A stretch of DNA of 64,000 nt from Labedaea rhizosphaerae (GCF_004362825.1 NZ_SNXZ01000003.1:348784-412783), one strand, 5' to 3'. Shown: positions 9,579 through 18,668, counted from the first letter of the stretch. Notes: generated by a model from the sequence alone, not told the origin. Numbers and translations are program-made.

Positions 9579-10831
9579 TCCACCGCACGGCGCCCGGCCA
9601 GCGCGTCCAGGGCATCGGCGTCGAAGCCGGCCTGACCGGCGGTCAGGGCACCGCAGTCCACGGCCCGGCGCAGCGAGGTCGCCAACGCCTGCGCGGTCGC
9701 GGGTTCGTCCAGCACCGAGCCGGCGGTGCGCTCGACGTAGGCCCGCAGCCGCGCCGCGTCCGCCGGTGCGTGCGCCAGGTAGTAGGCGTACACGGCGGCG
9801 TAGCGGGTCACCAGCTGCGCCGGGTGCAGGTCCCAGCCCTGGAAGAACCCGTTGTGCAGGGCCCTGGTGACCAGGTCGAAGTGGGTCCGCCAGCCCTCGT
9901 GCACGGCGTCGCCGACCGGCAGCCGGTTGGTCGAGCCGTCCGACAGCAGCACCCCCGTGCCGGCCGCGCCCACCTGCATGGCGGCGCGGGCGAAGTCGCA
10001 GGCGGGGTGGGCGAGGTGCTGGTCGGCAGCGCCGAGCCCGCACGCCGCCGTGTAGTCGTAGGTGCCGAAGTGCAGTCCGGACACCCGCCCCTTGCCCGCC
10101 GCGATCAACCGCGGCACGACGAACCGGCCCAGGTCGTCCACAATGGACTGCGTGGTCTCGATCTGGATCTCGAACCGCAGCGCCCCCGCCGGCAGGTCGA
10201 GGCGGTCCTCCAGCAGCTCGAGCACCACGAGCAGCGCCGAAACCTGTTGCGGGCCGGTGACTTTCGGGAAGGTCGGGACGAAGCGGGGCGGCAGCTCGCC
10301 CAGCTCGCCGACCAGCCCCGTCACCACCAGGTCCAGCGTCCGGACGCCACGGCGCAGCAGTTCCGGCGTGTCGAACGACTTGAACCGCAACCCCATCGAC
10401 GCGGGCGCGGTCCCCTCGCGACACCACCCGGCGAGCACCTGGGCGGCTCGCCGGGCGTCGGCGTCCTCGGCCTGTTCGCCGGGCGCGCCGTAGCCGTCCT
10501 CGAAGTCCACCCGCAGGTCCTCGACCGGCTCGCTCGCCAGCTTGGTCCGAACCCGGTCGTACACGGGCTCGGCGAGCTCGGCGGGCAGGTCGAGCACCGA
10601 GGCGAGGGCGGCCGCGTTCGGGGCGTGTTCGTCAAGGGCCGCAAGGGCTTGCGCACCCCAGTCCGGCCCGGACGTCGGAGTGAGCCGGTCGGCGGGCAGG
10701 TAGCACGTGTGCACCGGCTGCCGGCCCGGCCGCGGCCCGGGGTACCGCGCGGCCCGTCGGGCGTCCACTTCGGACAGCTGGGCGACCAGGTCGGCGATCA
10801 CCGCACCGTCGATGGACGCCCCCGCTCCCAT
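9563..10831 (-). CDS. DUF6986 family protein, aldolase/citrate-lyase-like
   Basis: A 422-residue protein that I recognise as the DUF6986 group found beside malate synthase in actinobacteria. RVDFEDGYG (near residue 109) and FEIQIETTQSI (near 218) resemble the acidic metal-binding strands of HpcH/HpaI and CitE-type lyases, so a C-C lyase or related reaction is plausible. Its ATG overlaps the aceB stop in TGATG, so it is translationally coupled to malate synthase. No substrate is established; context suggests the ureide-glyoxylate-malate route. Confidence 0.8.
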   Translation of the reverse strand: MGAGASIDGAVIADLVAQLSEVDARRAARYPGPRPGRQPVHTCYLPADRLTPTSGPDWGAQALAALDEHAPNAAALASVLDLPAELAEPVYDRVRTKLASEPVEDLRVDFEDGYGAPGEQAEDADARRAAQVLAGWCREGTAPASMGLRFKSFDTPELLRRGVRTLDLVVTGLVGELGELPPRFVPTFPKVTGPQQVSALLVVLELLEDRLDLPAGALRFEIQIETTQSIVDDLGRFVVPRLIAAGKGRVSGLHFGTYDYTAACGLGAADQHLAHPACDFARAAMQVGAAGTGVLLSDGSTNRLPVGDAVHEGWRTHFDLVTRALHNGFFQGWDLHPAQLVTRYAAVYAYYLAHAPADAARLRAYVERTAGSVLDEPATAQALATSLRRAVDCGALTAGQAGFDADALDALAGRRAVDQPAR

Positions 10832-12411
10832 CAGTCGATCCGCTCGTAGGCGGGCAAGGTGAGGAAGTCCGGGAAGTCGTCGGCCAGCGCGACCGCGCCG
10901 AACAGCTCACACGCGGTGTCGAGCTGCTCGGCCGGGATCTGCTCGGCGAGCTCGGCACGGGTCTCGTCGAGCACCTTGCGCACGAGGTCGGCGGTCACGG
11001 TCTCGCCGTTGGACAGCTGGACGCCGTTGTTCACCCACTGCCAGACCTGCGAGCGCGAGATCTCCGCGGTCGCCGCGTCCTCCATCAGGTTGTGGATCGC
11101 GGCCGCGCCGTTGCCGCCCAGCCAGGACGCCAGGTACCGCACGCCGACGTCGACCGCGCTGCGCAGCCCGGCCTCGGTCTTCTCCCCCGGCGTCGCCGCG
11201 ACGTTGAGCAGGTCCTCGGCGGCGACCGCCACCTCTTCACGAGTGCGGTTGAGCTGGTTGGGCCGATCGCCCAGCTTGGCGTCGAAGATCTCCTGGCAGA
11301 CCGGCACGAGGTCCGGGTGGGCCACCCAGGAACCGTCGAAGCCGTCGTTGGCCTCGCGCTGCTTGTCCTGGCGCACCTTGTCCAGCGCGGTCTTGGTGAC
11401 CTCGGGGTCGCGCCGGTTCGGGATGAACGCGGCCATGCCGCCCATCGCGAACGCGTGGCGCTTGTGGCAAGTGCGCACGAGCAGTTCGGTGTAGGCACGC
11501 ATGAACGGCGCCGTCATGGTCACCGCGTTGCGGTCGGGCAGCACGAAGTCCGCGCCCGCGTCGCGGAAGTACTTGATGAGGCTGAAGAGGTAGTCCCAGC
11601 GACCTGCGTTCAGGCCGGACGCGTGCTCGCGCAGTTCGTAGAGGATCTCCTCCATCTCGAACGCGGCCGGGATGGTCTCGATCAGCACGGTCGCGCGAAC
11701 GGTGCCGTGCTCGATGCCCAGGCGCTCCTCGGCGTAGGTGAACACGTCATTCCACAGCCGTGCCTCGCGGTGCGACTCCATCTTCGGCAGGTAGTAGTAC
11801 GGGCCGGAACCGCGCTCCAGCAAGGCTTTCGCGTTGTGGAAGAAGTGCAGCCCGAAGTCGACGAGGGCGCCGACGGCCGGCCTGCCGTCGATCTCCAGGT
11901 GCCGCTCGGGCAGGTGCCACCCGCGCGGGCGCATCACCACGGTGACCGGTGGCGCGTCGGCGCGCACGGCGTAGTGCTTGCCTTCGGGAGAGGTGAACTC
12001 GAGCTTGCCGCGCACGGCGTCGGCCAGGTTGACCTGCCCGGAGATGACGTTCTGCCAGTGCGGGGTGTTGGCATCCTCCATGTCGGCCAGCCACACCTTC
12101 GCGCCCGAGTTCAACGCGTTGATCGCCATCTTGCGCTCGGTCGGGCCGGTGATCTCGACCCGCCGGTCGGTGAGGTCCGCGGGCGCGGGCGCGACCTGCC
12201 AGTCGCTGGTGCGCACCTTGTCGGTCTCGGGCAGGAAGCCGAGCTTGCCGGTGCGCTTCGCCTCTTCCCGGCGGGCCTTGCGGGCTTCGAGCAGTTCGTC
12301 ACGCGTCGCGGCGAACCGTTCGTGCAGCTCGCCGAGGAACGCGAGGGCGTCGTCGGTGAGCACCTCCTCGGCCCGATCCACCTTGCCACCGAGGACCCGG
12401 ACGTCAGCCAT
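10831..12411 (-). CDS. aceB: Malate synthase A
   Basis: Condenses glyoxylate with acetyl-CoA to malate. The 526-residue length fits the A isoform. The family signature KMESHREARLWNDVF and the following TIPAAFEMEEILYELREH segment are present, as is the catalytic-region motif RPRGWHLPERH. The ATG at 12411 has GAAAGG at good distance; a GTG three codons upstream is in frame. No isocitrate lyase is in the window, and allantoin genes are, so the glyoxylate likely comes from ureidoglycolate. It is coupled to the DUF6986 gene. Confidence 0.94.
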   Translation of the reverse strand: MADVRVLGGKVDRAEEVLTDDALAFLGELHERFAATRDELLEARKARREEAKRTGKLGFLPETDKVRTSDWQVAPAPADLTDRRVEITGPTERKMAINALNSGAKVWLADMEDANTPHWQNVISGQVNLADAVRGKLEFTSPEGKHYAVRADAPPVTVVMRPRGWHLPERHLEIDGRPAVGALVDFGLHFFHNAKALLERGSGPYYYLPKMESHREARLWNDVFTYAEERLGIEHGTVRATVLIETIPAAFEMEEILYELREHASGLNAGRWDYLFSLIKYFRDAGADFVLPDRNAVTMTAPFMRAYTELLVRTCHKRHAFAMGGMAAFIPNRRDPEVTKTALDKVRQDKQREANDGFDGSWVAHPDLVPVCQEIFDAKLGDRPNQLNRTREEVAVAAEDLLNVAATPGEKTEAGLRSAVDVGVRYLASWLGGNGAAAIHNLMEDAATAEISRSQVWQWVNNGVQLSNGETVTADLVRKVLDETRAELAEQIPAEQLDTACELFGAVALADDFPDFLTLPAYERID

Positions 12412-12432
12412 GCGCGCCACCTTTCTGCTGAG

Positions 12433-13002
12433 CTACCACCGGCCGTAATGTACGACGTCCGCGACCGGGCGGCGGCGCTCGGAGCGGTCCCAGACCGACG
12501 TCTCGGCCGAGTGCCCGATCGCGACGGCGCCGATCGGTTCATGATCCTCCGGAACGCCGAAGGCCGCACGGAACGGCTGGACCTGCGGTGGCTGGATGCC
12601 GAAGTACAGCGCGCCCAGGCCTTCGTCGACCACCGTCTGCAGGATGAGCAGCGTGGCCATCCCGGTGTCGATGTGCCAGAACGGCACCGGCCAGCGCGCC
12701 TCGTCGCGGTCGGTCCAGCCCTTGTCCGGCTCGGCGTAGCGGTCGAGGTAGACCCGCTTGCAGGACAACGGGACGATGACGAGCGGGGCGTTCTTGACGC
12801 CGTCGGCGACGTGCTCGGCGAACTGCCAGAACCCGGCGAGATCCTCGTCACGCAGGACGAGGAAGGCCTGGCCTTGCGAGAACCCGGCCGACGGGCCGCG
12901 CCGGGCGTTGGCGAGGATCCGCTCGACGACCTTGTCGTCGAGCGGGTCGGACTTCAGCTCGCGCACCATGTGCCGGCGCGCCACCACCTGCTGGAACTCC
13001 AT
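12433..13002 (-). CDS. Nitroreductase family protein
   Basis: 189 residues of the FMN-dependent nitroreductase fold. RRHMVRELKSDPL near residue 9 resembles the phosphate-contacting N-terminal motif, ANARRGPSAGFSQGQAF is the next family motif, and the C-terminal third reads GLGALYFGI ... PIGAVAIGH. It is shorter than classical NfsB enzymes (about 217 residues) and close to compact actinobacterial forms. It starts at ATG 13002, 21 bases upstream of aceB's region on the same strand. Substrate unknown. Confidence 0.8.
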   Translation of the reverse strand: MEFQQVVARRHMVRELKSDPLDDKVVERILANARRGPSAGFSQGQAFLVLRDEDLAGFWQFAEHVADGVKNAPLVIVPLSCKRVYLDRYAEPDKGWTDRDEARWPVPFWHIDTGMATLLILQTVVDEGLGALYFGIQPPQVQPFRAAFGVPEDHEPIGAVAIGHSAETSVWDRSERRRPVADVVHYGRW

Positions 13003-13030
13003 CCACCGACCCTAGCGGTCGGGGCGGGCG

Positions 13031-13348
13031 CTACTCGCCTTCCGCGTTGCGGAGCAGCGCCACGATCTGGGCCATCCCCATGTTCACGGTGCTGAACCCG
13101 TCGGACATCTTGCGATCCAACGAATCGACCTTCGCCTCCAGGGAGTCGAGACGCTGGCCGTGCTCGACCTGGGTCTCGCGGAGCGCGTTCAGCGTCTTCG
13201 TGTGTGCCTTGAGCTCTTGCCGGAACTCCGACACGTCCCGGTCGGCCGCACCGGCCAGCACCCGAGCGGCCGCCGCGTCGCTGCGGACGTCGGCAACCGA
13301 GTGCTCCAGGTGCTCGACCCGCGCTTCCAGGTCTTCGAGGCTTGCCAC
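13031..13348 (-). CDS. Small coiled-coil protein of unknown function
   Basis: 105 residues, almost entirely a predicted parallel coiled coil with clear heptads (LEDLEARVEHLEHSV, later LRETQVEHGQRLDSLEAKVDSLDRKM) and a C-terminal tail MGMAQIVALLRNAEGE. The GTG start is chosen because AAGGAG precedes it at normal spacing. There is no signal peptide, membrane segment or enzyme motif. Proteins of this shape are common next to actinobacterial regulators, but no function is known. Confidence 0.7.
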   Translation of the reverse strand: MASLEDLEARVEHLEHSVADVRSDAAAARVLAGAADRDVSEFRQELKAHTKTLNALRETQVEHGQRLDSLEAKVDSLDRKMSDGFSTVNMGMAQIVALLRNAEGE

Positions 13349-13421
13349 GCACCTGCTCCTTCTCCCGTGGGACCTCGACCATTGTCGCCCACTTCCCGAC
13401 CCCTCGGCAGGGTGCGCGACG

Positions 13422-13445
13422 AGGTTCGCACAAACGTGCGAACCT
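13422..13445 (-). terminator. Hairpin after the MerR/membrane-peptide pair
   Basis: AGGTTCGCAC-AAAC-GTGCGAACCT is a perfect 10-bp stem with a 4-base loop. It lies 16 bases beyond the stop of the small membrane protein on the minus strand and upstream of the coiled-coil gene. There is no long U-tract, as is usual in high-GC actinomycetes. An operator role is possible but less likely. Confidence 0.6.
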
Positions 13446-13461
13446 TGCCCGGATCGCAAAA

Positions 13462-13632
13462 TCAGCGAATACGGCGGTTCGGCGCGCGTACGAGCGCCAC
13501 GACGCCCATCGCCGCCACCGCGATCAGGAGCACGGGCACCACTTCCCACGGCGCAACGCCGACGGCGGCCAGCACGCAGTACGCCAGCACGGCGATCAAC
13601 ACGGGGACGGCCACCAAGAGCCTGGTCTTCAT
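13462..13632 (-). CDS. Small two-helix membrane protein
   Basis: A 56-residue protein starting MKTRLLVAVPVLIAVLAYCVLAAVG and continuing with a second hydrophobic segment VVPVLLIAVAAMGVVALV, then a basic tail RAPNRRIR. Its ATG overlaps the stop of the MerR gene in ATGA, and GAAGGAG lies upstream inside that gene, so it is translationally coupled. Coupling to a TipAS-type MerR regulator suggests a role in the same response, possibly drug or stress tolerance at the membrane. The function is not known. Confidence 0.75.
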   Translation of the reverse strand: MKTRLLVAVPVLIAVLAYCVLAAVGVAPWEVVPVLLIAVAAMGVVALVRAPNRRIR

Positions 13633-14384
13633 CGGGTTGCTCCTTCGGTACGGGCGCGGTCGAGGTAGTCGGCGAGCTCGCGGAACGCAGGCGCGTCGAC
13701 CTCTTCCCCGGACAGCGCGGCCGGGTCGTCGCGCCAGGCCGCGCGAACGCCCTCGGAAACGGCGGTGTCGCCGCCGGTGAACAACGTCGACAGCTCGTCC
13801 ATCCGGTGCACGAGCGCGCGCACGCGGGGATCACCGGCGTCGACGCCGTCGAGGCGCAGCCGCTCGGCCCGCCGGTACAGCTCGGGCCATTCGATCTCCA
13901 GCAGGTAGTGCGCGCTGGGCCCCATCGCCGCGTGGCGCGCCTCGAGCACCTTCACCTGGTCGGCGTCCAGGTGGCGGCGCAGCACCCCCAGGTCGTTGCC
14001 ACCGATGGCACGCAAGGCATCCAGGAGCGAATCGGTGGTCGGCTCGCGGTCGGCCGCGAGGTCGTCGGCCAGGCGGCGCAGCCGGTCACGCAGCACCTCG
14101 AGCCCGGCCAGCGACTGCTCGACGGAGTCCAGCTGGTCGCGCACCAACCGGTTGGGGTCGACGCCGACGTCCAGGCAGACGGCGATGGTGTCCAGCGACA
14201 GCCCGAGCCCCCGCAGGGCCAGCACCTGGTACAGCCGCACCAGGTCGGGCTCGCCGTACTCCCGGTGCCCGGCGTCGGTGCGCCGCGACGGGCTGAGCAG
14301 GCCGATCGCGTCCCAGTGCCGCAGGGTGCGCACGGTCAGCCCGCTCGCCTCGGCGAGCTGCCCGGTCCTCCATGTGCGAGTCAT
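13629..14384 (-). CDS. MerR family regulator with TipAS-like C-terminal domain
   Basis: 251 residues. The winged helix-turn-helix is at residues 1-70 (MTRTWRTGQLAEASGLTVRTLRHWDAIG-like start, RREYGE-type wing as GHREYGEPDL), followed by the dimerisation coiled coil (about 80-125) and an all-helical C terminus (about 130-250) resembling the TipAS drug-binding domain (HAAMGPSAHYLLEIEWPELYRRAERL). Such proteins sense antibiotics or other small molecules. It is followed by an overlapping small membrane protein, a candidate target or partner. Confidence 0.88.
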   Translation of the reverse strand: MTRTWRTGQLAEASGLTVRTLRHWDAIGLLSPSRRTDAGHREYGEPDLVRLYQVLALRGLGLSLDTIAVCLDVGVDPNRLVRDQLDSVEQSLAGLEVLRDRLRRLADDLAADREPTTDSLLDALRAIGGNDLGVLRRHLDADQVKVLEARHAAMGPSAHYLLEIEWPELYRRAERLRLDGVDAGDPRVRALVHRMDELSTLFTGGDTAVSEGVRAAWRDDPAALSGEEVDAPAFRELADYLDRARTEGATR

Positions 14385-14426
14385 GGCACCAACGATCGAC
14401 CATGACGTCGCGTCACGTGCAAGCCG

Positions 14427-15713
14427 TCAGGCGAGCAGGGCGTCCACGAAGGCTTCCGGCTCGAACGGGGCCAGGTCGTCGGCACCTTCGCCGAGGCCGA
14501 CCAGCTTCACCGGGACACCCAGCTCGCGCTGCACCTGGAACACGATGCCGCCCTTGGCGGTGCCGTCCAGCTTGGTCAGCACGATGCCGGTCACGTCGAC
14601 GACCTCGCCGAAGACGCGGGCCTGGGCCAGGCCGTTCTGCCCGGTGGTCGCATCGAGCACGAGCAGGACCTCGTCGATCTCGGCCAGCTTGCCGACGACG
14701 CGCTTGACCTTGCCCAGCTCGTCCATCAGGCCGGTCTTGGTGTGCAGCCGACCCGCGGTGTCGATCAGGACGGCGTCGACCTTGGCCTCGACGCCGCGCT
14801 TGACCGCGTCGAAGGCGACGGCCGCGGGGTCGGCGCCCTCCTTGCCGCGCACGACCTCGGCGCCGACGCGCTCGGCCCACGTGGCCAGCTGCTCGGCGGC
14901 CGCGGCGCGGAAGGTGTCCGCCGCGCCCAGCAGCACCGTGCGGCCACCGGCCACGAGCACCCGGGCCAGCTTGCCTGTCGTCGTCGTCTTCCCGGTGCCG
15001 TTCACCCCCGCGACCAGCACGACAGCGGGCTGCTTGCCGTGCTCGGCGGTCTCGTGCGGCAGGGCACGCACCGCACGCTCCATGTCCGGGCGCAGGGCCT
15101 CGACCAGCACCGAACGCAGCACCGCGCGAGCCTGCTCGGCCGTGCGCACGCCCTTGGTCGACAGCTCAGCACGCAGCCGCGTCACGACCTCCTCCGTGGT
15201 GGCCGCGCCGAGGTCGGCCATCAGCAGCGTGTCCTCGACCTCGGTCCACGAGTCCTCGTCGAGGTCACCGGCGCCCAGCAGGCCCAGCAGGCCCTGGCCC
15301 AGGGTCGACCGGGAGCGGGCGAGGCGGCCACGCAGCCGCTCCAACCGGCCCGAGGGCGGCTCGATCTCCTCCGCTTCGACCTCGGGTGCGGGCTCGACCT
15401 CGATGACGACCTCGACGAGCTCCGCGTCCGCCTCGACCGGCTCGACGGGCTCCGCGACCGTCGCGGGCTCGACGTCAGCGGGCGGCGACGCCTCGACCGG
15501 CGGTTCGACCGTCTCCGTCCGCCCGCCGGGCGCGAGGCTGATCGCGCTCCCGGTCGCGTAGCCGCCGCCTTGCGGCTTGTCCTTGGGCTTCTCGGATTTC
15601 CCAGCCTCGGTCAGGCTGATCCGCCGCTTGCGCGCGACCAGCACGCCGGCGCCGACGGCCAGCGCCAGCACGACCACAACGAGGACGACGATCAAGATCA
15701 CGGTGCTTGACAC
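14427..15713 (-). CDS. ftsY: Signal recognition particle receptor FtsY
   Basis: SRP-family GTPase that docks ribosome-SRP complexes at the membrane. 428 residues: an N-terminal transmembrane helix (about 4-26), an acidic Glu/Val-rich linker (about 60-125), then the NG domain. GTPase motifs are clear: GVNGTGKTTTTGK with Lys242, DTFRAAAAEQL, DTAGRLH and TKLDGTAKGG. An N-terminal membrane anchor is typical of actinobacterial FtsY. It starts at GTG 15713. In mycobacteria ftsY lies beside smc and amtB; here those neighbours are separated by inserted genes. Confidence 0.97.
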   Translation of the reverse strand: MSSTVILIVVLVVVVLALAVGAGVLVARKRRISLTEAGKSEKPKDKPQGGGYATGSAISLAPGGRTETVEPPVEASPPADVEPATVAEPVEPVEADAELVEVVIEVEPAPEVEAEEIEPPSGRLERLRGRLARSRSTLGQGLLGLLGAGDLDEDSWTEVEDTLLMADLGAATTEEVVTRLRAELSTKGVRTAEQARAVLRSVLVEALRPDMERAVRALPHETAEHGKQPAVVLVAGVNGTGKTTTTGKLARVLVAGGRTVLLGAADTFRAAAAEQLATWAERVGAEVVRGKEGADPAAVAFDAVKRGVEAKVDAVLIDTAGRLHTKTGLMDELGKVKRVVGKLAEIDEVLLVLDATTGQNGLAQARVFGEVVDVTGIVLTKLDGTAKGGIVFQVQRELGVPVKLVGLGEGADDLAPFEPEAFVDALLA

Positions 15714-15857
15714 CCCGTCATCCTCGCATCCGCACCCCTCAGGCCCCGGATCAGGCGGTCCCGGGCGCCCGCCAAACCCTTACCCGTTAGGGACTCGATT
15801 TGGACAAGAATTAACCTGCCTCTTGCGTGAAGGTCGTGTGTGGAATAGACCACTGCC

Positions 15858-17039
15858 GTGATGGCGGCGCTGCGGACGATCGGGCTGATCTCGGGCACGT
15901 CGATGGATGGCATCGACGTGGCCGTGGCCGACCTCGCCCTCGACGCGGACACCATCCTCCTGACCCCCGTCGGGCACACCGAAGTCGCCTACCCCGAACC
16001 CGTGCGCACCGAGCTGCTCGCTTGCCTCCCGCCGGGTGACTGCACGGCCGAACAGCTCTGCCGGCTGGACACCGCGGTCGGCCAGGCCTTCGCCGGCGCC
16101 GCGGCCGCGGCCATCGCCGAGTTCGGGCCCGCCGACCTCATCGCCTCGCTGGGGCAGACGATCTTCCACTGGATCTCCGGCGACCGATGCCTGGGCACGC
16201 TGCAGATCGGCCAGCCCGCCTGGATCGCCGAACGCACCGGGGTCCCGGTGGTCGCCGACCTGCGGGTGCGTGACGTCGCCGCGGGCGGGCACGGCGCCCC
16301 GCTGGCCGGCCGGCTCGACGAGCTGTGGCTCGCGGACGCCGAGGCACCGGCCGCCGCGCTCAACCTGGGTGGGATCGCCAACATCACCGTCGTCGCGCCG
16401 GGCGCGGAGACGATCGCCTACGACACCGGCCCCGCGAACGCCCTGCTCGACGTCGCCGTGCGGCTCGGCTCGCACGGCACCCGCCACTTCGACGAGGGCG
16501 GCGCGCTCGCGCTGGCCGGCACGGTCCGCGACGACCTGCTGGCCGTCCTGCTGGCCGACCCGTACTACGCGGCGGCGCCACCCAAGTCCACCGGCAAGGA
16601 GCTCTTCCACGCCGACTACCTGCGCGAAGCCCTGCGCGGGCTGCCGGAGGTCACCGAGCCGGACCTGCTCGCGACGCTGGTCGAGCTGACCGCCGCGACC
16701 GTGGCCGACCAGTGCCACCGCCACGGCGTCACCAAGGTGATCGCGTCGGGCGGCGGCGTGCGCAACCCGGCGCTGATGGCGGCGCTCGAGCGCAGGCTCG
16801 CCCCGGCGTCGCTCGTCACGAGCGACGCACTCGGCCTTCCCACGGACGCCAAGGAGGGTTATCTCACCGCGTTGCTGGGCTTCCTGACCTGGCACGGCAT
16901 CGCGTCGAACAGCCCGCACGCCACCGGCGCCGCCGGTCGCAGGCTGCTCGGCGCCATCACCCCGGGCCGGGGGCCGCTGCGGCCGCCCGAGCCCGTCACA
17001 AGACCCGTCACCCGGCTACGGGTGCAGGACCACATCTGA
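15858..17039 (+). CDS. anmK: Anhydro-N-acetylmuramic acid kinase
   Basis: Converts 1,6-anhydro-MurNAc to MurNAc-6-phosphate in peptidoglycan recycling. 393 residues with the ATP-binding motif GLISGTSMDGIDVA at the N terminus, SLGQTIFH, the HGAPL motif, LNLGGIANIT and the late SGGGVRNP phosphate-binding motif. GTG 15858 and ATG 15861 are equally possible starts and no strong ribosome site is visible, so a leaderless transcript is possible. It is followed after 22 bases by a sodium/solute symporter gene, suggesting uptake and phosphorylation of the same sugar. Confidence 0.93.
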   Translation: MMAALRTIGLISGTSMDGIDVAVADLALDADTILLTPVGHTEVAYPEPVRTELLACLPPGDCTAEQLCRLDTAVGQAFAGAAAAAIAEFGPADLIASLGQTIFHWISGDRCLGTLQIGQPAWIAERTGVPVVADLRVRDVAAGGHGAPLAGRLDELWLADAEAPAAALNLGGIANITVVAPGAETIAYDTGPANALLDVAVRLGSHGTRHFDEGGALALAGTVRDDLLAVLLADPYYAAAPPKSTGKELFHADYLREALRGLPEVTEPDLLATLVELTAATVADQCHRHGVTKVIASGGGVRNPALMAALERRLAPASLVTSDALGLPTDAKEGYLTALLGFLTWHGIASNSPHATGAAGRRLLGAITPGRGPLRPPEPVTRPVTRLRVQDHI

Positions 17040-17061
17040 CTGAGGGACAAGGAGGATCGGC

Positions 17062-18651
17062 GTGCGAGCGATCGACATCGCGATCATCGTGATCTATCTC
17101 GCGGCAATGCCGCTGATCGGTGTAATGATCGGCCGGCGGCAGAAGTCGTCGACCGACTACTTCGTCGGCGAACGCAGCCTGCCCTGGTGGGCCGTCATGT
17201 TGTCGGTGGTCGCCACCGAGACCTCCACGCTGACCGTGATCAGCACCCCCGGCCTCGTGTTCGGTGGTGCGTTCACCTTCCTCCAGGTGGCGTTCGGCTA
17301 CATCATCGGCCGCACGGTCGCGGCGTTCGTGCTGCTGCCCCGCTACTTCAAGGGCACGCAGGTGACCGCCTACCAGTACCTGGGCAAGCGGTTCGGCAAC
17401 GGCCTGCAGGGCACCGCGTCGGTGACGTTCATGGTCACCCGCCTGCTGGCCGAGGGTCTGCGCCTGTTCGCGGGCGCGATCCCGATCAAGGTCATCCTCG
17501 ACCACTACAACATCCACACCTCGTACTGGCACATCGTGGTCGCGCTGACCGCCCTGACCGTGATCTACGCGTTCATCGGCGGCATCAAGGCCGTGGTGTG
17601 GGTGGACGTCATCCAGTGGTCGATCTACATCATCGGCGCGATCGCGGCGATCATCGTGCTGTCCACCAAGCTGCCCAGCGGCTGGGTCTCCACCGCCTCG
17701 GACCAGGGCAAGCTCGCGCTGACCGACTTCACGTCGAACATCTTCACCGGTTCGTACCCGTTCTGGATCGCGATCATCGGTGGTGCGTTCCTGTCCATGG
17801 CCTCGCACGGCGCGGACCAGCTGATCGTGCAGCGGCTGCTGTCCTGCCGCTCGCTCAAGGACGGCCAGCGGGCGCTGATCGGCTCCGGGATCATGGTCTT
17901 CGTCCAGTTCGGCGTCTTCCTGGTGGTCGGCGCGATGCTGTGGGTCTACGTCGGTGGCGCGGGTTCGCAGACGGTCAAGGACATCGCGGCGAAGAAGCTC
18001 GCCAGTGACGACGTGTTCCCCAACTTCATCGTCAACGACCTGCCGGTCGGCCTGTCCGGCCTGCTGATCGCCGGCATCCTGGCCTCGACGATGGGTGCGC
18101 TCGCCTCGGCGCTCAACGCCATGTCGTCGTCCACGGTCGGCGACCTCTACCAGCGCTTCGCCAAGAAGCGGTTGTCCGACGAGCAGACCCTCAAGCACGC
18201 TCGCATGTGGACATTGATCTGGGCCGTGGTGTTCGCGATCTTCGCGTCGCTGTTCACCAACTCGAAGGACCCGGTGATCGTCCAGGGTCTCGGCATCGTC
18301 GGTTACACCTACGGTGCGCTGCTCGGCTCCTTCCTGCTGGGCCTGATCTTCCGCAAGGCACGGCAGCTGGAGGCGATCATCGCGTTCGCCGCCTCGGTGA
18401 TCGGGATGGCGTTCATCATCCTGTTCGTCAAGTTCGACACCAAGAACGGCAACAGCGTCCACATCGCCTTCGGCACGGCGAAGGCGCCCGACAAGGCGCT
18501 CGTGTCCTGGTGGTACACGTTGATCGGCGTGGTCATCGCGCTGGTCGTCGGCGGCCTGCTGTCGCTGCGGCACCGCTCGGCCGCCCCCGAGGCCGACGAG
18601 GCGAACCGCCCCGACGAGCCGGACCCGGACCGCGAGCCGGCCAACGCCTGA
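17062..18651 (+). CDS. Sodium:solute symporter (SSS family)
   Basis: 529 residues with about 13 hydrophobic segments. The family pattern begins STDYFVGERSLPWWAVMLSVVATETSTLT, with sodium-site serines and threonines, and continues GRTVAAFVLLPRYF. The C-terminal tail is charged. A strong AAGGAGGA precedes the GTG start. It sits directly behind anmK, so a sugar such as anhydro-MurNAc, MurNAc or sialic-acid-like substrate is a reasonable guess, but SSS substrates cannot be read from sequence. Confidence 0.88.
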   Translation: MRAIDIAIIVIYLAAMPLIGVMIGRRQKSSTDYFVGERSLPWWAVMLSVVATETSTLTVISTPGLVFGGAFTFLQVAFGYIIGRTVAAFVLLPRYFKGTQVTAYQYLGKRFGNGLQGTASVTFMVTRLLAEGLRLFAGAIPIKVILDHYNIHTSYWHIVVALTALTVIYAFIGGIKAVVWVDVIQWSIYIIGAIAAIIVLSTKLPSGWVSTASDQGKLALTDFTSNIFTGSYPFWIAIIGGAFLSMASHGADQLIVQRLLSCRSLKDGQRALIGSGIMVFVQFGVFLVVGAMLWVYVGGAGSQTVKDIAAKKLASDDVFPNFIVNDLPVGLSGLLIAGILASTMGALASALNAMSSSTVGDLYQRFAKKRLSDEQTLKHARMWTLIWAVVFAIFASLFTNSKDPVIVQGLGIVGYTYGALLGSFLLGLIFRKARQLEAIIAFAASVIGMAFIILFVKFDTKNGNSVHIAFGTAKAPDKALVSWWYTLIGVVIALVVGGLLSLRHRSAAPEADEANRPDEPDPDREPANA

Positions 18652-18668
18652 TTTCCCAGGGCCAGAAA

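Noticed and set aside
13422-13445. Hairpin considered as a LexA/SOS box.
   Set aside because: The half-sites face the wrong way (GGTTCG...CGAACC rather than CGAAC...GTTCG). A terminator fits its position better.
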